A stretch of DNA of 64,000 nt from NCBI RefSeq assembly GCF_042429765.1, contig NZ_JBHLZU010000018.1, positions 1 through 64,000 of the forward strand, written 5' to 3'. Under the pieces are notes generated by a model. That model worked only from the letters and a program-made list of their open reading frames with translations. It made no database searches and was not told the DNA's origin. Positions 33,816 through 41,385 of this stretch are shown here, in pieces; the stretch's first letter is position 1, and every line of letters starts with the position of its first letter. This DNA comes from Allokutzneria oryzae (GTDB lineage: Bacteria; Actinomycetota; Actinomycetes; Mycobacteriales; Pseudonocardiaceae). The position numbers were made by a program, and so were the translations under genes.

Positions 33816-34784
33816 GTGACCGCGACGGTCAACGCGGTGGCGCCGGCGGGATCCGTCCCCCCGGCGCCTCCCGCTGTGCGCAGGCGCCGCCCTGTCGGTG
33901 AGCGCGTCCTGCCGTACCTGCTGCTCGCTCCCGCGGTGCTCGCGCTGCTGGTGATGCTGGGCTGGCCGGCGCTGCAGGTGGTCCTGATCAGCTTCCGCAA
34001 GCTCGACCTCGGGGAGCTGGTCCGGGGCGAGGTGGTGTGGACCGGATTCGACAACTACGCCGAGGTGATGGCCGATCCGGAGTTCTGGAGCATCACGCTG
34101 CGGACGGTGCTGTTCACCGCGGGGTGCGTCGCCGGGACGATGCTGGCCGGGCTGGGCATCGCGGTGCTGATGCGGCACATCGGCCCGAAGGTGCGCATCA
34201 CGCTGCAGATCACCCTGGTGCTGGCGTGGGCGGTGCCGATCCTGGCGGCGACCACCGTCTTCCAGTGGATCTTCGACCAGCAGTACGGGATCCTGAACAA
34301 GACGTTGGTGCTGCTGGGTTTCGACTCCTTCGCCGGGCACTCGTGGTTCGCGACGGGCGCGTCCACCCTGGTGGTGATCGCTCTGCTGATCATCTGGCAG
34401 GCCGTGCCGTTCATCGCGTTCACCCTCTACGCCGGGCTGTTGTCGGTGCCGCGTGACCTCTACGAGGCAGCGGGCATGGACGGCGCGAGCGCGCCGCAGA
34501 CCTTCCGCGCGGTGACCTGGCCGTCGATCGCGCCGCTGGTGACCATGTCGACGTTCCTGTCGGTGCTGTGGGACTTCAAGGTCTTCGCGCAGGTCTGGGC
34601 GATCCGCGAGGGCGGCCCGGACGGCGGGAGCACCACGCTGCCGGTGCTGCAGTACCTCAAGGGCATCGCGAGCAGCCACTTCGGTGTCGCCGCCGCGGTC
34701 GCCGTCGTGATGACGCTGGTGCTGGTCGTGTTCACCGCGCAGTACCTGCGCATGCTGCTGCGTTCCGGCAAGGAGGAACTGTGA
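33816..34784 (+). CDS. dasB: Sugar ABC transporter permease, DasB-like
   Basis: 322 residues, six transmembrane helices. The EAA loop YEAAGMDGASAPQTFRAVTWP lies near 221-241 and is where the ATPase docks. An N-terminal cytoplasmic stretch rich in Pro and Arg precedes helix 1. It begins seven bases after dasA, and its stop overlaps the next permease by four bases. Confidence 0.92.
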   Translation: MTATVNAVAPAGSVPPAPPAVRRRRPVGERVLPYLLLAPAVLALLVMLGWPALQVVLISFRKLDLGELVRGEVVWTGFDNYAEVMADPEFWSITLRTVLFTAGCVAGTMLAGLGIAVLMRHIGPKVRITLQITLVLAWAVPILAATTVFQWIFDQQYGILNKTLVLLGFDSFAGHSWFATGASTLVVIALLIIWQAVPFIAFTLYAGLLSVPRDLYEAAGMDGASAPQTFRAVTWPSIAPLVTMSTFLSVLWDFKVFAQVWAIREGGPDGGSTTLPVLQYLKGIASSHFGVAAAVAVVMTLVLVVFTAQYLRMLLRSGKEEL

Positions 34785-35596
34785 AGCGATTCTCCTTGTC
34801 GGCGTTGGCTCTGCTGATCGCCGCGCTGTTCGCTTTCCCGACGTACTGGATGATCTCGACCGCGTTCAAGCCGAGCGGCCAGGTGCTGAGCTCGCGCTAC
34901 GACCTGGTCCCGTTCGAGTTCACCTTCGACAACTTCGTCACCGCGGTCACCAAGCCGAACTTCGGCAACTTCCTGACCAACAGCCTGGTGGTGACCATCG
35001 GCGCGGTGCTGCTCGCGCTGGTCGCCGGGCTGCTCGCCGCGATCCCGTTGTCCAGGCTGAAGTTCCGTGGCCGCAAGGGTTTCCTGCTGCTGGTCCTCAT
35101 CGCCCAGATGGCACCGCTCGAAGCGCTGCTGATCCCGATGTACCTGATGATGCGGGACCTGGACCTGCTGAACACGTTGCCATCGCTGCTGTTGGTCTAC
35201 TTCGCGACCACCCTGCCGTTCACGATCTGGACCCTTCGTGGCTTCGTGAACGGGATTCCGGCCGAGCTGGAGGAGGCCGCGATGGTGGACGGGTGCAGCC
35301 GCTGGCAGGCGTTCCGCCGGGTGACCCTGCCACTGCTGGGGCCGGCGCTGGTCTCGACGTCGGTGTTCGCCTTCGTCACCGCGTGGAACGAGTTCCTCTA
35401 CGCGCTGGTGTTCATGCGGGACAAGACGAACCAGACGCTGCCGGTGTGGCTGTCGTCGTTCAAGACCGCGTTCGGCACGGACTGGGGCGGCGCGATGGCG
35501 GCCTCGGTGGTCTTCGCGGTCCCGGTGCTGACGTTCTTCCTCATCGTGCAGCGCAACCTGGTCGCCGGCTCGACCGCCGGCGCCGTGAAGGGATAA
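34781..35596 (+). CDS. dasC: Sugar ABC transporter permease, DasC-like
   Basis: 271 residues from a GTG overlapping the dasB stop (GTGA), with AGGAGG upstream. Six helices and an EAA loop LEEAAMVDGCSRWQAFRRV (about 158-176). The longer upstream frame is inside dasB and rejected. No ATP-binding subunit gene is in this operon or anywhere near it, which fits use of a shared ATPase of the MsiK type encoded elsewhere. Confidence 0.92.
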   Translation: MKRFSLSALALLIAALFAFPTYWMISTAFKPSGQVLSSRYDLVPFEFTFDNFVTAVTKPNFGNFLTNSLVVTIGAVLLALVAGLLAAIPLSRLKFRGRKGFLLLVLIAQMAPLEALLIPMYLMMRDLDLLNTLPSLLLVYFATTLPFTIWTLRGFVNGIPAELEEAAMVDGCSRWQAFRRVTLPLLGPALVSTSVFAFVTAWNEFLYALVFMRDKTNQTLPVWLSSFKTAFGTDWGGAMAASVVFAVPVLTFFLIVQRNLVAGSTAGAVKG

Positions 35597-35603
35597 CTCC
35601 GCT

Positions 35604-37052
35604 ATGGAGCTTCGGCAGCTCGTGGATTCCGTTCTGCTGCCCGGTTTCCTCGGCACGACACCCCCGGACTGGGTGCTGCGGCGGGTCGCGGAGGGTCTGG
35701 GGGGCGTGGTGCTCTTCGCCCGCAACGTCACCGACGACGAGCAGGTGGCGGCGCTGACCGCGCGGCTGCGCGCCGAGCGGCCCGAGGTGGTGGTCGGCAT
35801 CGACGAGGAGGGTGGCGACGTCACCCGGCTCGACGCGGCGACCGGCTCGCTGGTGCCAGGCAGCCTCGCGCTCGGCGTGGTGGACGACGTCGGCCTCACC
35901 TCGGCGGTCGCCTCGGCCCTCGGCGGCAGGCTGGCGGCGTGCGGCGTGACCGTCGACCTCGCCCCGTCCGCCGACCTCACGCTCACCCCGGAGGACCCGA
36001 TCATCGGGGTGCGCGCGTTCGGCTCCGACCCGCACCGGGCGGCAGCGCATGTCGCCGCCTATGTGTCCGGCATGCAGAGCGCGGGGATCGCGGCCTGCGC
36101 CAAGCACTTCCCCGGCCATGGCGCGTCCACCGTGGACTCGCACCACACGCTTCCCGTGCTGCCGCGGACGGAGCAGGAGCTGTGGGAGACCGAGCTCGTA
36201 CCGTTCCGCGCAGCGGTCGACGCGGGCGTGCGCTCGGTCATGAGCGGCCACCTGGTCGTTCCCGAGTGGGGTCCGGAACCGGCGACGACGAACCGGAGGG
36301 CGCTGACGGAGGTGCTGCGCGGCGAGCTCGGCTTCACCGGCGCGGTGATCACCGACGCGCTGGAGATGGGCGCGGTGGCGGGGACCGCCGGGATCTCCGA
36401 CGGCGCGGTCCAGGCACTGCTGGCCGGAGCCGACGTGCTGTGCGTCGGCGGCGAGCTGGCCGACGCGGAGATCGTCGACCGGCTGGCCGAAGCGCTCGTC
36501 GCTGCCGTGCGCGCGGGCAGGCTCCCGGAGGAACGCTTGGCTGAGGCGGCCGAGCGGGCGCGGGCGCTGGGCGGGCCGGTCACGCCGTACGGCACGTGGG
36601 ACCCCGCGCTCGGCATGCTCGCCGCCCGGCGGGCGCTGCGGGTGACCGGCTCGCTCGACCTGACGGCTCCACCGCTGGTGGTGGACGTGGAGGTGGCCCC
36701 GACGATCGCCGCGGGACCGGTTCCGTGGGGCCTGGGACCGCACCTGTCGGAGCTGGTCCCGGGCACCGAGGTGCTGCGGACCACCGGCCGGGGCACCGCC
36801 GAGGTGCTCGCCGCGGCACGGGGCCGGCCCGTTGTGGTTGTGACGCGGGACGCCCAGAGGCATCCTGAAGCTCGCGATCTGGTCACGGACCTAGCTAAGA
36901 TTGGTCTAGACCTGGTGCACGTGGAAACGGGCGTCCCCGGTCCCGACCTGGGCAGTGCCGCCCGCATCGACACCCACGGTGGCTCGTACGTGTGCCTGCG
37001 CGCCGCCGCCGAGCTGCTCGCCGCGCACGCGGCGGGGGAGGACAGCCGATGA
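35604..37052 (+). CDS. Family 3 glycoside hydrolase, beta-N-acetylhexosaminidase type
   Basis: 482 residues without signal peptide, so intracellular. The NagZ-type loop KHFPGHGASTVDSHHTLP (about 169-186) provides the Asp/His general acid-base unique to GH3 hexosaminidases. The nucleophile is the aspartate in VITDALEMG (about 248). A C-terminal domain of about 150 residues follows the barrel, as in two-domain NagZ. It would hydrolyse imported chitobiose-like or muropeptide sugars to GlcNAc. It starts eight bases after dasC, and its last four bases overlap the SIS gene (ATGA). A dre-like site lies inside its 3' end. Confidence 0.9.
   Translation: MELRQLVDSVLLPGFLGTTPPDWVLRRVAEGLGGVVLFARNVTDDEQVAALTARLRAERPEVVVGIDEEGGDVTRLDAATGSLVPGSLALGVVDDVGLTSAVASALGGRLAACGVTVDLAPSADLTLTPEDPIIGVRAFGSDPHRAAAHVAAYVSGMQSAGIAACAKHFPGHGASTVDSHHTLPVLPRTEQELWETELVPFRAAVDAGVRSVMSGHLVVPEWGPEPATTNRRALTEVLRGELGFTGAVITDALEMGAVAGTAGISDGAVQALLAGADVLCVGGELADAEIVDRLAEALVAAVRAGRLPEERLAEAAERARALGGPVTPYGTWDPALGMLAARRALRVTGSLDLTAPPLVVDVEVAPTIAAGPVPWGLGPHLSELVPGTEVLRTTGRGTAEVLAAARGRPVVVVTRDAQRHPEARDLVTDLAKIGLDLVHVETGVPGPDLGSAARIDTHGGSYVCLRAAAELLAAHAAGEDSR
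36900..36916. promoter_or_regulatory. Intragenic dre-like DasR site
   Basis: ATTGGTCTAGACCTGGT contains TGGTCTAGACC, matching dre except near the right end. It lies inside the hexosaminidase coding sequence, about 135-150 bases before the SIS gene, and could control a secondary promoter. Confidence 0.6.
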
Positions 37053-38101
37053 CCAGCCACACCACCAACGCGCCGGGCCGTCACATGACGGCAGAGATCG
37101 CCGAGCAGCCGGTGCTGTTCGACAACCTGGTGCGCCGGGCCGCTGAGATCGCGGCGATCGCCGAGCAGATCAACCGCCGCAAGCCGCGCTTCGTCCTGCT
37201 CGCCGCCCGCGGCTCCAGCGACCACGCCGCGCTGTACGCCAAGTACCTGATCGAGGTGCTGCTCCAGCTGCCTGCGGGGTTGGTGTCCGCGTCGACCACG
37301 ACGCTCTACGGCGCGCAGCCGGACCTCACCGACGTCCTGTTGATCACGGTCAGCCAGAGCGGCGGCTCGCCCGACCTGGTCGAGGTGACCGAGTCGGCCC
37401 GCCGCCGTGGCGCGCTGACCGTCGCGGTGACCAACACCAGCGACTCGCCGCTCAACCAGGTCGCCGAGCTGTCGGTGGACGTGGGCGCCGGCAAGGAGCT
37501 GGCGGTCGCTGCGACGAAGACCTACAGCACGACGCTGCTCGCGCTGTACCTGCTCGTGGACGCGATCCGGGGCGGGAAGGCGGAGTCCGCGCTGGAGATC
37601 GGATCACTCGCGCAGTCCACTTTGGATGGTTCCGAGGTCGCGGTCGCGGAGGCCGTGCAGCGCTACCGCTTCGTGGAGCGGATCCTCGCCACGGGCCGTG
37701 GCTACTCCTACGCCAGCGCGGCCGAGGCAGCCCTGAAGCTCGCGGAGACCAGCTACCTCGCTGCACGTGCCTACAGCGGCGCCGACTTGCTGCACGGCCC
37801 AGTGGCCGCGGTGGACGGTGAGACCGCTGTGCTCGCGGTGACCAGCGCGGGCAAGGGCGGAGAGGCGATGCGCGAGGTCCTTGAGGTTGTGCGGGGTCGG
37901 GGCGCCGACGTGTGCGCGGTCGGCTCGGCGTCGGCGGATGTGGCCGCAGCACTGCGGATTGACGTTCCGGTGTGCGCGGAGGAGCTGTCTCCGGTACTGG
38001 AGATCCTGCCGTTGCAGCGCCTCGCGCTCGGGCTCGCGCTCGCTCGCGGTGGCGACCCGGACAGCCCGCGTGGCCTCCTGAAGGTCACCAAGACCCGCTG
38101 A
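37049..38101 (+). CDS. Double-SIS sugar-phosphate isomerase/deaminase (GlmS-like, NagB-II type)
   Basis: 350 residues with two SIS domains (about 45-180 and 210-330). Phosphosugar loops: AARGSSDHAA (about 50-59) and SQSGGSPD (about 107-114). The second domain has AAEAALKLAETSY (about 224-236), and the C-terminus GDPDSPRGLLKVTKT is like that of the GlmS isomerase domain. There is no glutaminase domain. In DasR-regulated loci such proteins act as glucosamine-6-phosphate deaminases. This is inferred from context with nagA and the dre sites. ATG overlaps the upstream stop. Confidence 0.85.
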   Translation: MTSHTTNAPGRHMTAEIAEQPVLFDNLVRRAAEIAAIAEQINRRKPRFVLLAARGSSDHAALYAKYLIEVLLQLPAGLVSASTTTLYGAQPDLTDVLLITVSQSGGSPDLVEVTESARRRGALTVAVTNTSDSPLNQVAELSVDVGAGKELAVAATKTYSTTLLALYLLVDAIRGGKAESALEIGSLAQSTLDGSEVAVAEAVQRYRFVERILATGRGYSYASAAEAALKLAETSYLAARAYSGADLLHGPVAAVDGETAVLAVTSAGKGGEAMREVLEVVRGRGADVCAVGSASADVAAALRIDVPVCAEELSPVLEILPLQRLALGLALARGGDPDSPRGLLKVTKTR

Positions 38102-38112
38102 GCGGACGACTC

Positions 38113-38144
38113 AGAACCGCGTTGGTCACGACCAACGCGGTTCT
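38113..38144. terminator. Terminator of the das operon
   Basis: 14-bp perfect stem (AGAACCGCGTTGGT and its complement) with a CACG loop, followed by TGTCTTTCTG, 12 bases after the SIS stop. Confidence 0.92.
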
Positions 38145-38229
38145 TGTCTTTCTGCGTCGTAGTGTCCCGCCAACGAGCTTCTCCACGCCCGGCGTGCACC
38201 ACATCGCCCGCCGGGTCACCGATCTCGAA

Positions 38230-38510
38230 CGTTCGTAAGCCTTTGGTTCACTGTCGACCAGGCGTCTTCGGATCGGGCTCGCCGTCAGCATGGCGGACCT
38301 GGAACGGCCGGAGCGCTGATCTGCGTCCGCGATCCAGGCGATGTAGTCGGCGAGCCCCTCTTCGAGAGGTGTACCCGAGTTCGCCCTGAACGTGCGTGAC
38401 GGCTTAAGTGCTCGGCGGCGGGCTCGACCTGGTGGCCCAAGTCCGTCAGCCGCTGGAGCAAGTACCTGCTGACCAGCCCTGTACTGCTGGTCAGCAGGAC
38501 CGGCCGTTCA
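38230..38510 (-). pseudogene. Remnant of an NAD-dependent epimerase/NmrA-type gene
   Basis: The reverse strand shows two family-like fragments in different frames. An N-terminal Rossmann start, RPVLLTSSTGLVSRYLLQRL, lies in about 38440-38510, and a C-terminal epimerase ending, TPLEEGLADYIAWI, in about 38325-38370. The middle of the protein is missing and the two parts are not in one open frame, so this is a deleted and frameshifted relic. Family assignment rests on short resemblance only. Confidence 0.4.
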
Positions 38511-38945
38511 CGATGCGACCGATGGCAGTTCGGGAATCGCGTCGTAGTCGACAGCGAGTTCCGGGTCAGCGCCGAACGGGTGGTCAATGACGAAGCGCCA
38601 CGTGCCGTCGGCCTGCCTGCGCACTACCTCGCAGCCGTGGTGCTTGAGCTCGACCGGTTCGCCGTCAGGACCCGTTCCGGTGATTCGCCATTGCGAGCGC
38701 AGGAGCGCGATGTCTCCGGACTGAGTGACGTGGTGGACGACTAGGTCCATACGCGGGTTGAGCCCCACGTAGCTCGCCATGACCTCGCGGACCGCGGCGC
38801 TGCCAGTGGCAAGGCTGCCGCCCGACTCTGGGAGCTTGCGGACGCTGGCTTCGGACTCGTAGAGGCTGGTCGCGGTTTCGAGATCGTTGGCGTTGAAGGC
38901 GTGCGCGAGCAGGTAATCCACGTCTTCGGGACGTGTCGCGTGCAT
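38508..38945 (-). CDS. SnoaL/NTF2-like fold protein (DUF4440 type)
   Basis: 145 residues, cytoplasmic. Pattern of the cone-shaped NTF2 fold: helices with LAHAFNANDLETATSLYE (about 13-30), then strands with MDLVVHHVTQSGDIALLRSQW (about 67-87), and the ending TWRFVIDHPFG typical of DUF4440. These proteins may be enzymes or binding proteins. No catalytic residue can be assigned. It is co-directional with the azoreductase gene upstream (26-base gap) and probably shares its repressed promoter. Confidence 0.8.
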   Translation of the reverse strand: MHATRPEDVDYLLAHAFNANDLETATSLYESEASVRKLPESGGSLATGSAAVREVMASYVGLNPRMDLVVHHVTQSGDIALLRSQWRITGTGPDGEPVELKHHGCEVVRRQADGTWRFVIDHPFGADPELAVDYDAIPELPSVAS

Positions 38946-38971
38946 GACGGCTCCAGGTCGTTGCAGGGGTG

Positions 38972-39598
38972 TCAGAAGGACTTGCCGAGCTCACGCGCCT
39001 GCGCGTGCGCACGGCGGCGCTCGGCGTCGGCGTCGCCGGTCAACGTGGGATGGAAGCGGACCTCTCTGAGGTCGGTGATGCCGGTCCAGCGCAGCCAATC
39101 GCTGAAGTAGGAGGAGTGGAAGTCGCTGCCGAACTCCGGCGCGATCCCGGGCGCCCACACCGCGCTCGTGTAGACGGTGGCGGCCTTCTTGCCCCGTCCC
39201 GCCAGCAGGTGCTGGTAGCCGGTCTCCACATCCACGCCGAAGACCCAACCGGGCTGACTGACGACGTCGATGAACTGCTTGAGGACGTAAGGCACCGACG
39301 AGTTCCACATCGGCACGCTGAACAGCAGTCGGTCAGCCGAATCGAACCGCTCGAACACCCGGCGCGCCGCAGCCCACGCGTCGCCCTCCTCGCCCTGCGG
39401 CTCCCCGCCGCCGAACACTGTCATCTTCGCCCGCGCTCCTGCCGCGAAGTCCGGCAGCGAGCCGTCCCACAGGTCCCAGTGCTCGATTTCGTCGCCGGGG
39501 TTGACCTCTCGGTACGCGTCAAGGAACTCCTGCGCGATCCGCAGCGACTCCGACGCCTCACCACGCGGAGATGCGGAGATGTGCAGCACCTTGTTCAT
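38972..39598 (-). CDS. azoR: FMN-dependent NADH:quinone/azo oxidoreductase (AzoR family)
   Basis: 208 residues of the flavodoxin-like NAD(P)H dehydrogenase (quinone) family. FMN phosphate loop ISASPRGEASES (about 7-18), VPMWNSSVPYVLKQFIDVV (about 95-113), and GRGKKAATVYTSA (about 133-145). It reduces quinones and azo compounds by two electrons. Upstream are three copies of a GGACCNNGGTCC-like operator, so it is probably induced by an electrophile or quinone through a TetR-type repressor, but no repressor gene is next to it. Confidence 0.93.
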   Translation of the reverse strand: MNKVLHISASPRGEASESLRIAQEFLDAYREVNPGDEIEHWDLWDGSLPDFAAGARAKMTVFGGGEPQGEEGDAWAAARRVFERFDSADRLLFSVPMWNSSVPYVLKQFIDVVSQPGWVFGVDVETGYQHLLAGRGKKAATVYTSAVWAPGIAPEFGSDFHSSYFSDWLRWTGITDLREVRFHPTLTGDADAERRRAHAQARELGKSF

Positions 39599-39616
39599 CG
39601 TCGCACTCCTCAGAAT

Positions 39617-39697
39617 CGGACCACAGTCCGCTTGTTCGACGAGACGACGATAAGGACCACGGTCCGTTTAGGTCAAGACTAAATGGACCACGGTCCG
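39617..39697. promoter_or_regulatory. Triple operator of the azoR promoter
   Basis: Three palindromic sites: CGGACCACAGTCCG (39617-39630), GGACCACGGTCCGTTT (39654-39669) and GGACCACGGTCCGTTT (39685-39700). The second and third are identical and 31 bases apart. The first begins 19 bases upstream of the azoR start. Sequence and size are typical for a TetR-family repressor. Confidence 0.75.
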
Positions 39698-39804
39698 TTT
39701 TTGTGGTGCGGAGCACGAGCCACCGACATCGAAGCCGTTCAACGTGGCCGATGATCGCGAGTTGTCCCCATCGGGCCCCGCTGTCCACAGATCGCGGAAC
39801 GGCG

Positions 39805-39868
39805 CTGGCCCTCCCCCGCTCCAGCCTGGATCGTCGATGCCAGGGCACAGGAAGCGGAGGAGGGCCAG
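39805..39868. terminator. Long stem-loop downstream of nagA
   Basis: 16-base arms (39805-39820 and 39853-39868, one mismatch) around a 32-base loop that itself contains a CCTGG/CCAGG hairpin. It lies between the nagA stop and the azoR operators on the minus strand, so it probably ends nagA transcription. The remainder of 39700-39901 shows no gene. Confidence 0.45.
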
Positions 39869-39901
39869 TGACGAAGTGGACGGACCAGCGAGGACCGCCG
39901 G

Positions 39902-41128
39902 TCAGCGCCCGGCGGCGGGGAGGCGCACCTCCCCGGCCTTCACAGCGTTGTGACGGGTGGCGCGACCGCCACGGGCGTCGAAGGCGACCTCGCCGTCCAC
40001 CCACACCTGGCGTGGCCGAAGTTCGGGATCCCACCACACCAGGTCGGCTACGGCACCGGGCTCGATGCGGCCGAGCCCACGCTCCCCCAGGGCGTCCGCG
40101 GGCACCGTGCTCGCCGAGGCGAGGACCACCGCGGGGTCCACGCCGAGGGAGACGATGTTGCGGACCGCCCGGTCCATGGTGAGCGCGCTGCCCGCGATGG
40201 TGCCCTCGGGCGAGCGCGGAACGCCCTCCTCCGTCAGCAGCACGTCGGATCCGCCGAGCTGGTACCGACCCGGCGGCATCCCGGCGGCGGCGACCGCGTC
40301 AGTGGTCAGCGCGACCCGCTCGGCGGCCGCGTTGAACACCAGGCGGCACACGTCAGCGTCGACGTGGGCGAGGTCGGCGATCAGGCCGAGGGTGAAGCGC
40401 TCGTCGACCAGCGCGGTGCCGGGGACGCCCGGCTCGCGGTGACCGAGTCCGCGCTGGGCGTTGAACAGGTGCGTCACCATCGCAGCGCCCGCCTCGGCGG
40501 CCGCCCTGGTCTGCTCGCCGGTGGCGTCGGTGTGCCCGACCGACACCAGCACCCCGGCCTCGGTCAGCCGCCGCACCGCGTCGAGGCCACCCGGCCGCTC
40601 CGGCGCCAGGGTGACCACGCGCAGCGCCGCGCGCAGTCGCTCGTCACCGAGGAGCTGGTCGATGTGGGCCGGAACCGGGTCGGCCATCAGGTTCGGATCG
40701 TGCACGCCGTGCCGCAGCGGCGACAGGAACGGGCCTTCGAGGTGCAGGCCGAGCGGGCGCGCGGCCGGGCGCAGTGGCAGGGCGGCGACGGCGTCGAGCA
40801 CCGCGTGCGACTGCTTGACGATGGTGTCCACCGGCGCGGTGATCAGCGTCGGCACGAACCTGGTGACGCCGGTCTGCGGCAGGGCCGAGGCGACGGCGGC
40901 CATGCTCTCGGCGTCGACCTCGGCGAAGTCGACGCCCACGGCACCGTTGATCTGGACGTCGACCAGGCCGGGGCTGAGCACCCCGTCCTCAAGCACGTGG
41001 GTGGCGTCGGAGCCGGGCGGCTCACCCACGGTGACCTCGGTGATCCGGCCGGCACTGATGCGGACCGTCACCGGGCCGACCAGCTCCCGACCGAGCAGTG
41101 CGCGCTGAGCTGCGACAACGGCGTCCAA
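39902..41128 (-). CDS. nagA: N-acetylglucosamine-6-phosphate deacetylase
   Basis: 408 residues, amidohydrolase fold. LHLEGPFLSP (about 128-137, metal glutamate), SVGHTDATG (about 196-204), THLFNAQRGLGHREPG (about 219-234), and TDAVAAAGMPPG with the catalytic aspartate (about 275-286). It converts GlcNAc-6-P to GlcN-6-P, the DasR inducer and the substrate of the SIS deaminase. The start is a TTG with GGAGGG upstream. A dre site lies 12-27 bases upstream, so DasR represses it directly. It is near the das operon but on the opposite strand. Confidence 0.95.
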   Translation of the reverse strand: MDAVVAAQRALLGRELVGPVTVRISAGRITEVTVGEPPGSDATHVLEDGVLSPGLVDVQINGAVGVDFAEVDAESMAAVASALPQTGVTRFVPTLITAPVDTIVKQSHAVLDAVAALPLRPAARPLGLHLEGPFLSPLRHGVHDPNLMADPVPAHIDQLLGDERLRAALRVVTLAPERPGGLDAVRRLTEAGVLVSVGHTDATGEQTRAAAEAGAAMVTHLFNAQRGLGHREPGVPGTALVDERFTLGLIADLAHVDADVCRLVFNAAAERVALTTDAVAAAGMPPGRYQLGGSDVLLTEEGVPRSPEGTIAGSALTMDRAVRNIVSLGVDPAVVLASASTVPADALGERGLGRIEPGAVADLVWWDPELRPRQVWVDGEVAFDARGGRATRHNAVKAGEVRLPAAGR

Positions 41129-41139
41129 ACTGCCCTCCC

Positions 41140-41155
41140 AATGGTTTAGACCATT
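41140..41155. promoter_or_regulatory. DasR-responsive element (dre) of nagA
   Basis: AATGGTTTAGACCATT, a 16-base palindrome with one central asymmetry that fits the dre pattern, 12 bases upstream of the nagA start codon. Confidence 0.85.
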
Positions 41156-41218
41156 ATGCGGCCCGGAATCGTGTCAGTCCAGTGAATCATTCACCAAGAC
41201 GGGAGGAGAAATGTCAAA

Positions 41219-41252
41219 GCCCGCCTCGTCGAGGGGGCGGGACGAGGCGGGC
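41219..41252 (+). promoter_or_regulatory. Stem-loop in the leader of the FadR-type gene
   Basis: 12-bp perfect arms (GCCCGCCTCGTC and its complement, 41241-41252) with a 10-base loop. It begins eight bases after an ATG (41211) that has a very strong GGGAGGAGAA Shine-Dalgarno and opens an 81-codon frame overlapping the regulator start. It could be an attenuator, or a terminator of an upstream transcript. Confidence 0.4.
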
Positions 41253-41333
41253 CGGGTTGAGGTTACGCCAAATGGAGCAACGAGCGCCACGGGAACCAGC
41301 CGGGGCCGGCGAACGTCGAGACTTAGAGTGTTC

Positions 41334-41352
41334 AAACATCGGAGGTCTGTTT
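41334..41352. promoter_or_regulatory. Candidate operator shared with the sugar-acid operon
   Basis: The core ACATCGGAGGTCTG (41336-41349) lies 37 bases upstream of the FadR-type start. The reverse complement of 55142-55155 reads ACATCGGATGTCTG, identical at 13 of 14 positions. The half-sites ACATC/GATGT form the palindrome expected for a GntR dimer. Confidence 0.6.
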
Positions 41353-41385
41353 CGCCTGCCTCCTCGACCCAGCCGGGAGACCCAC

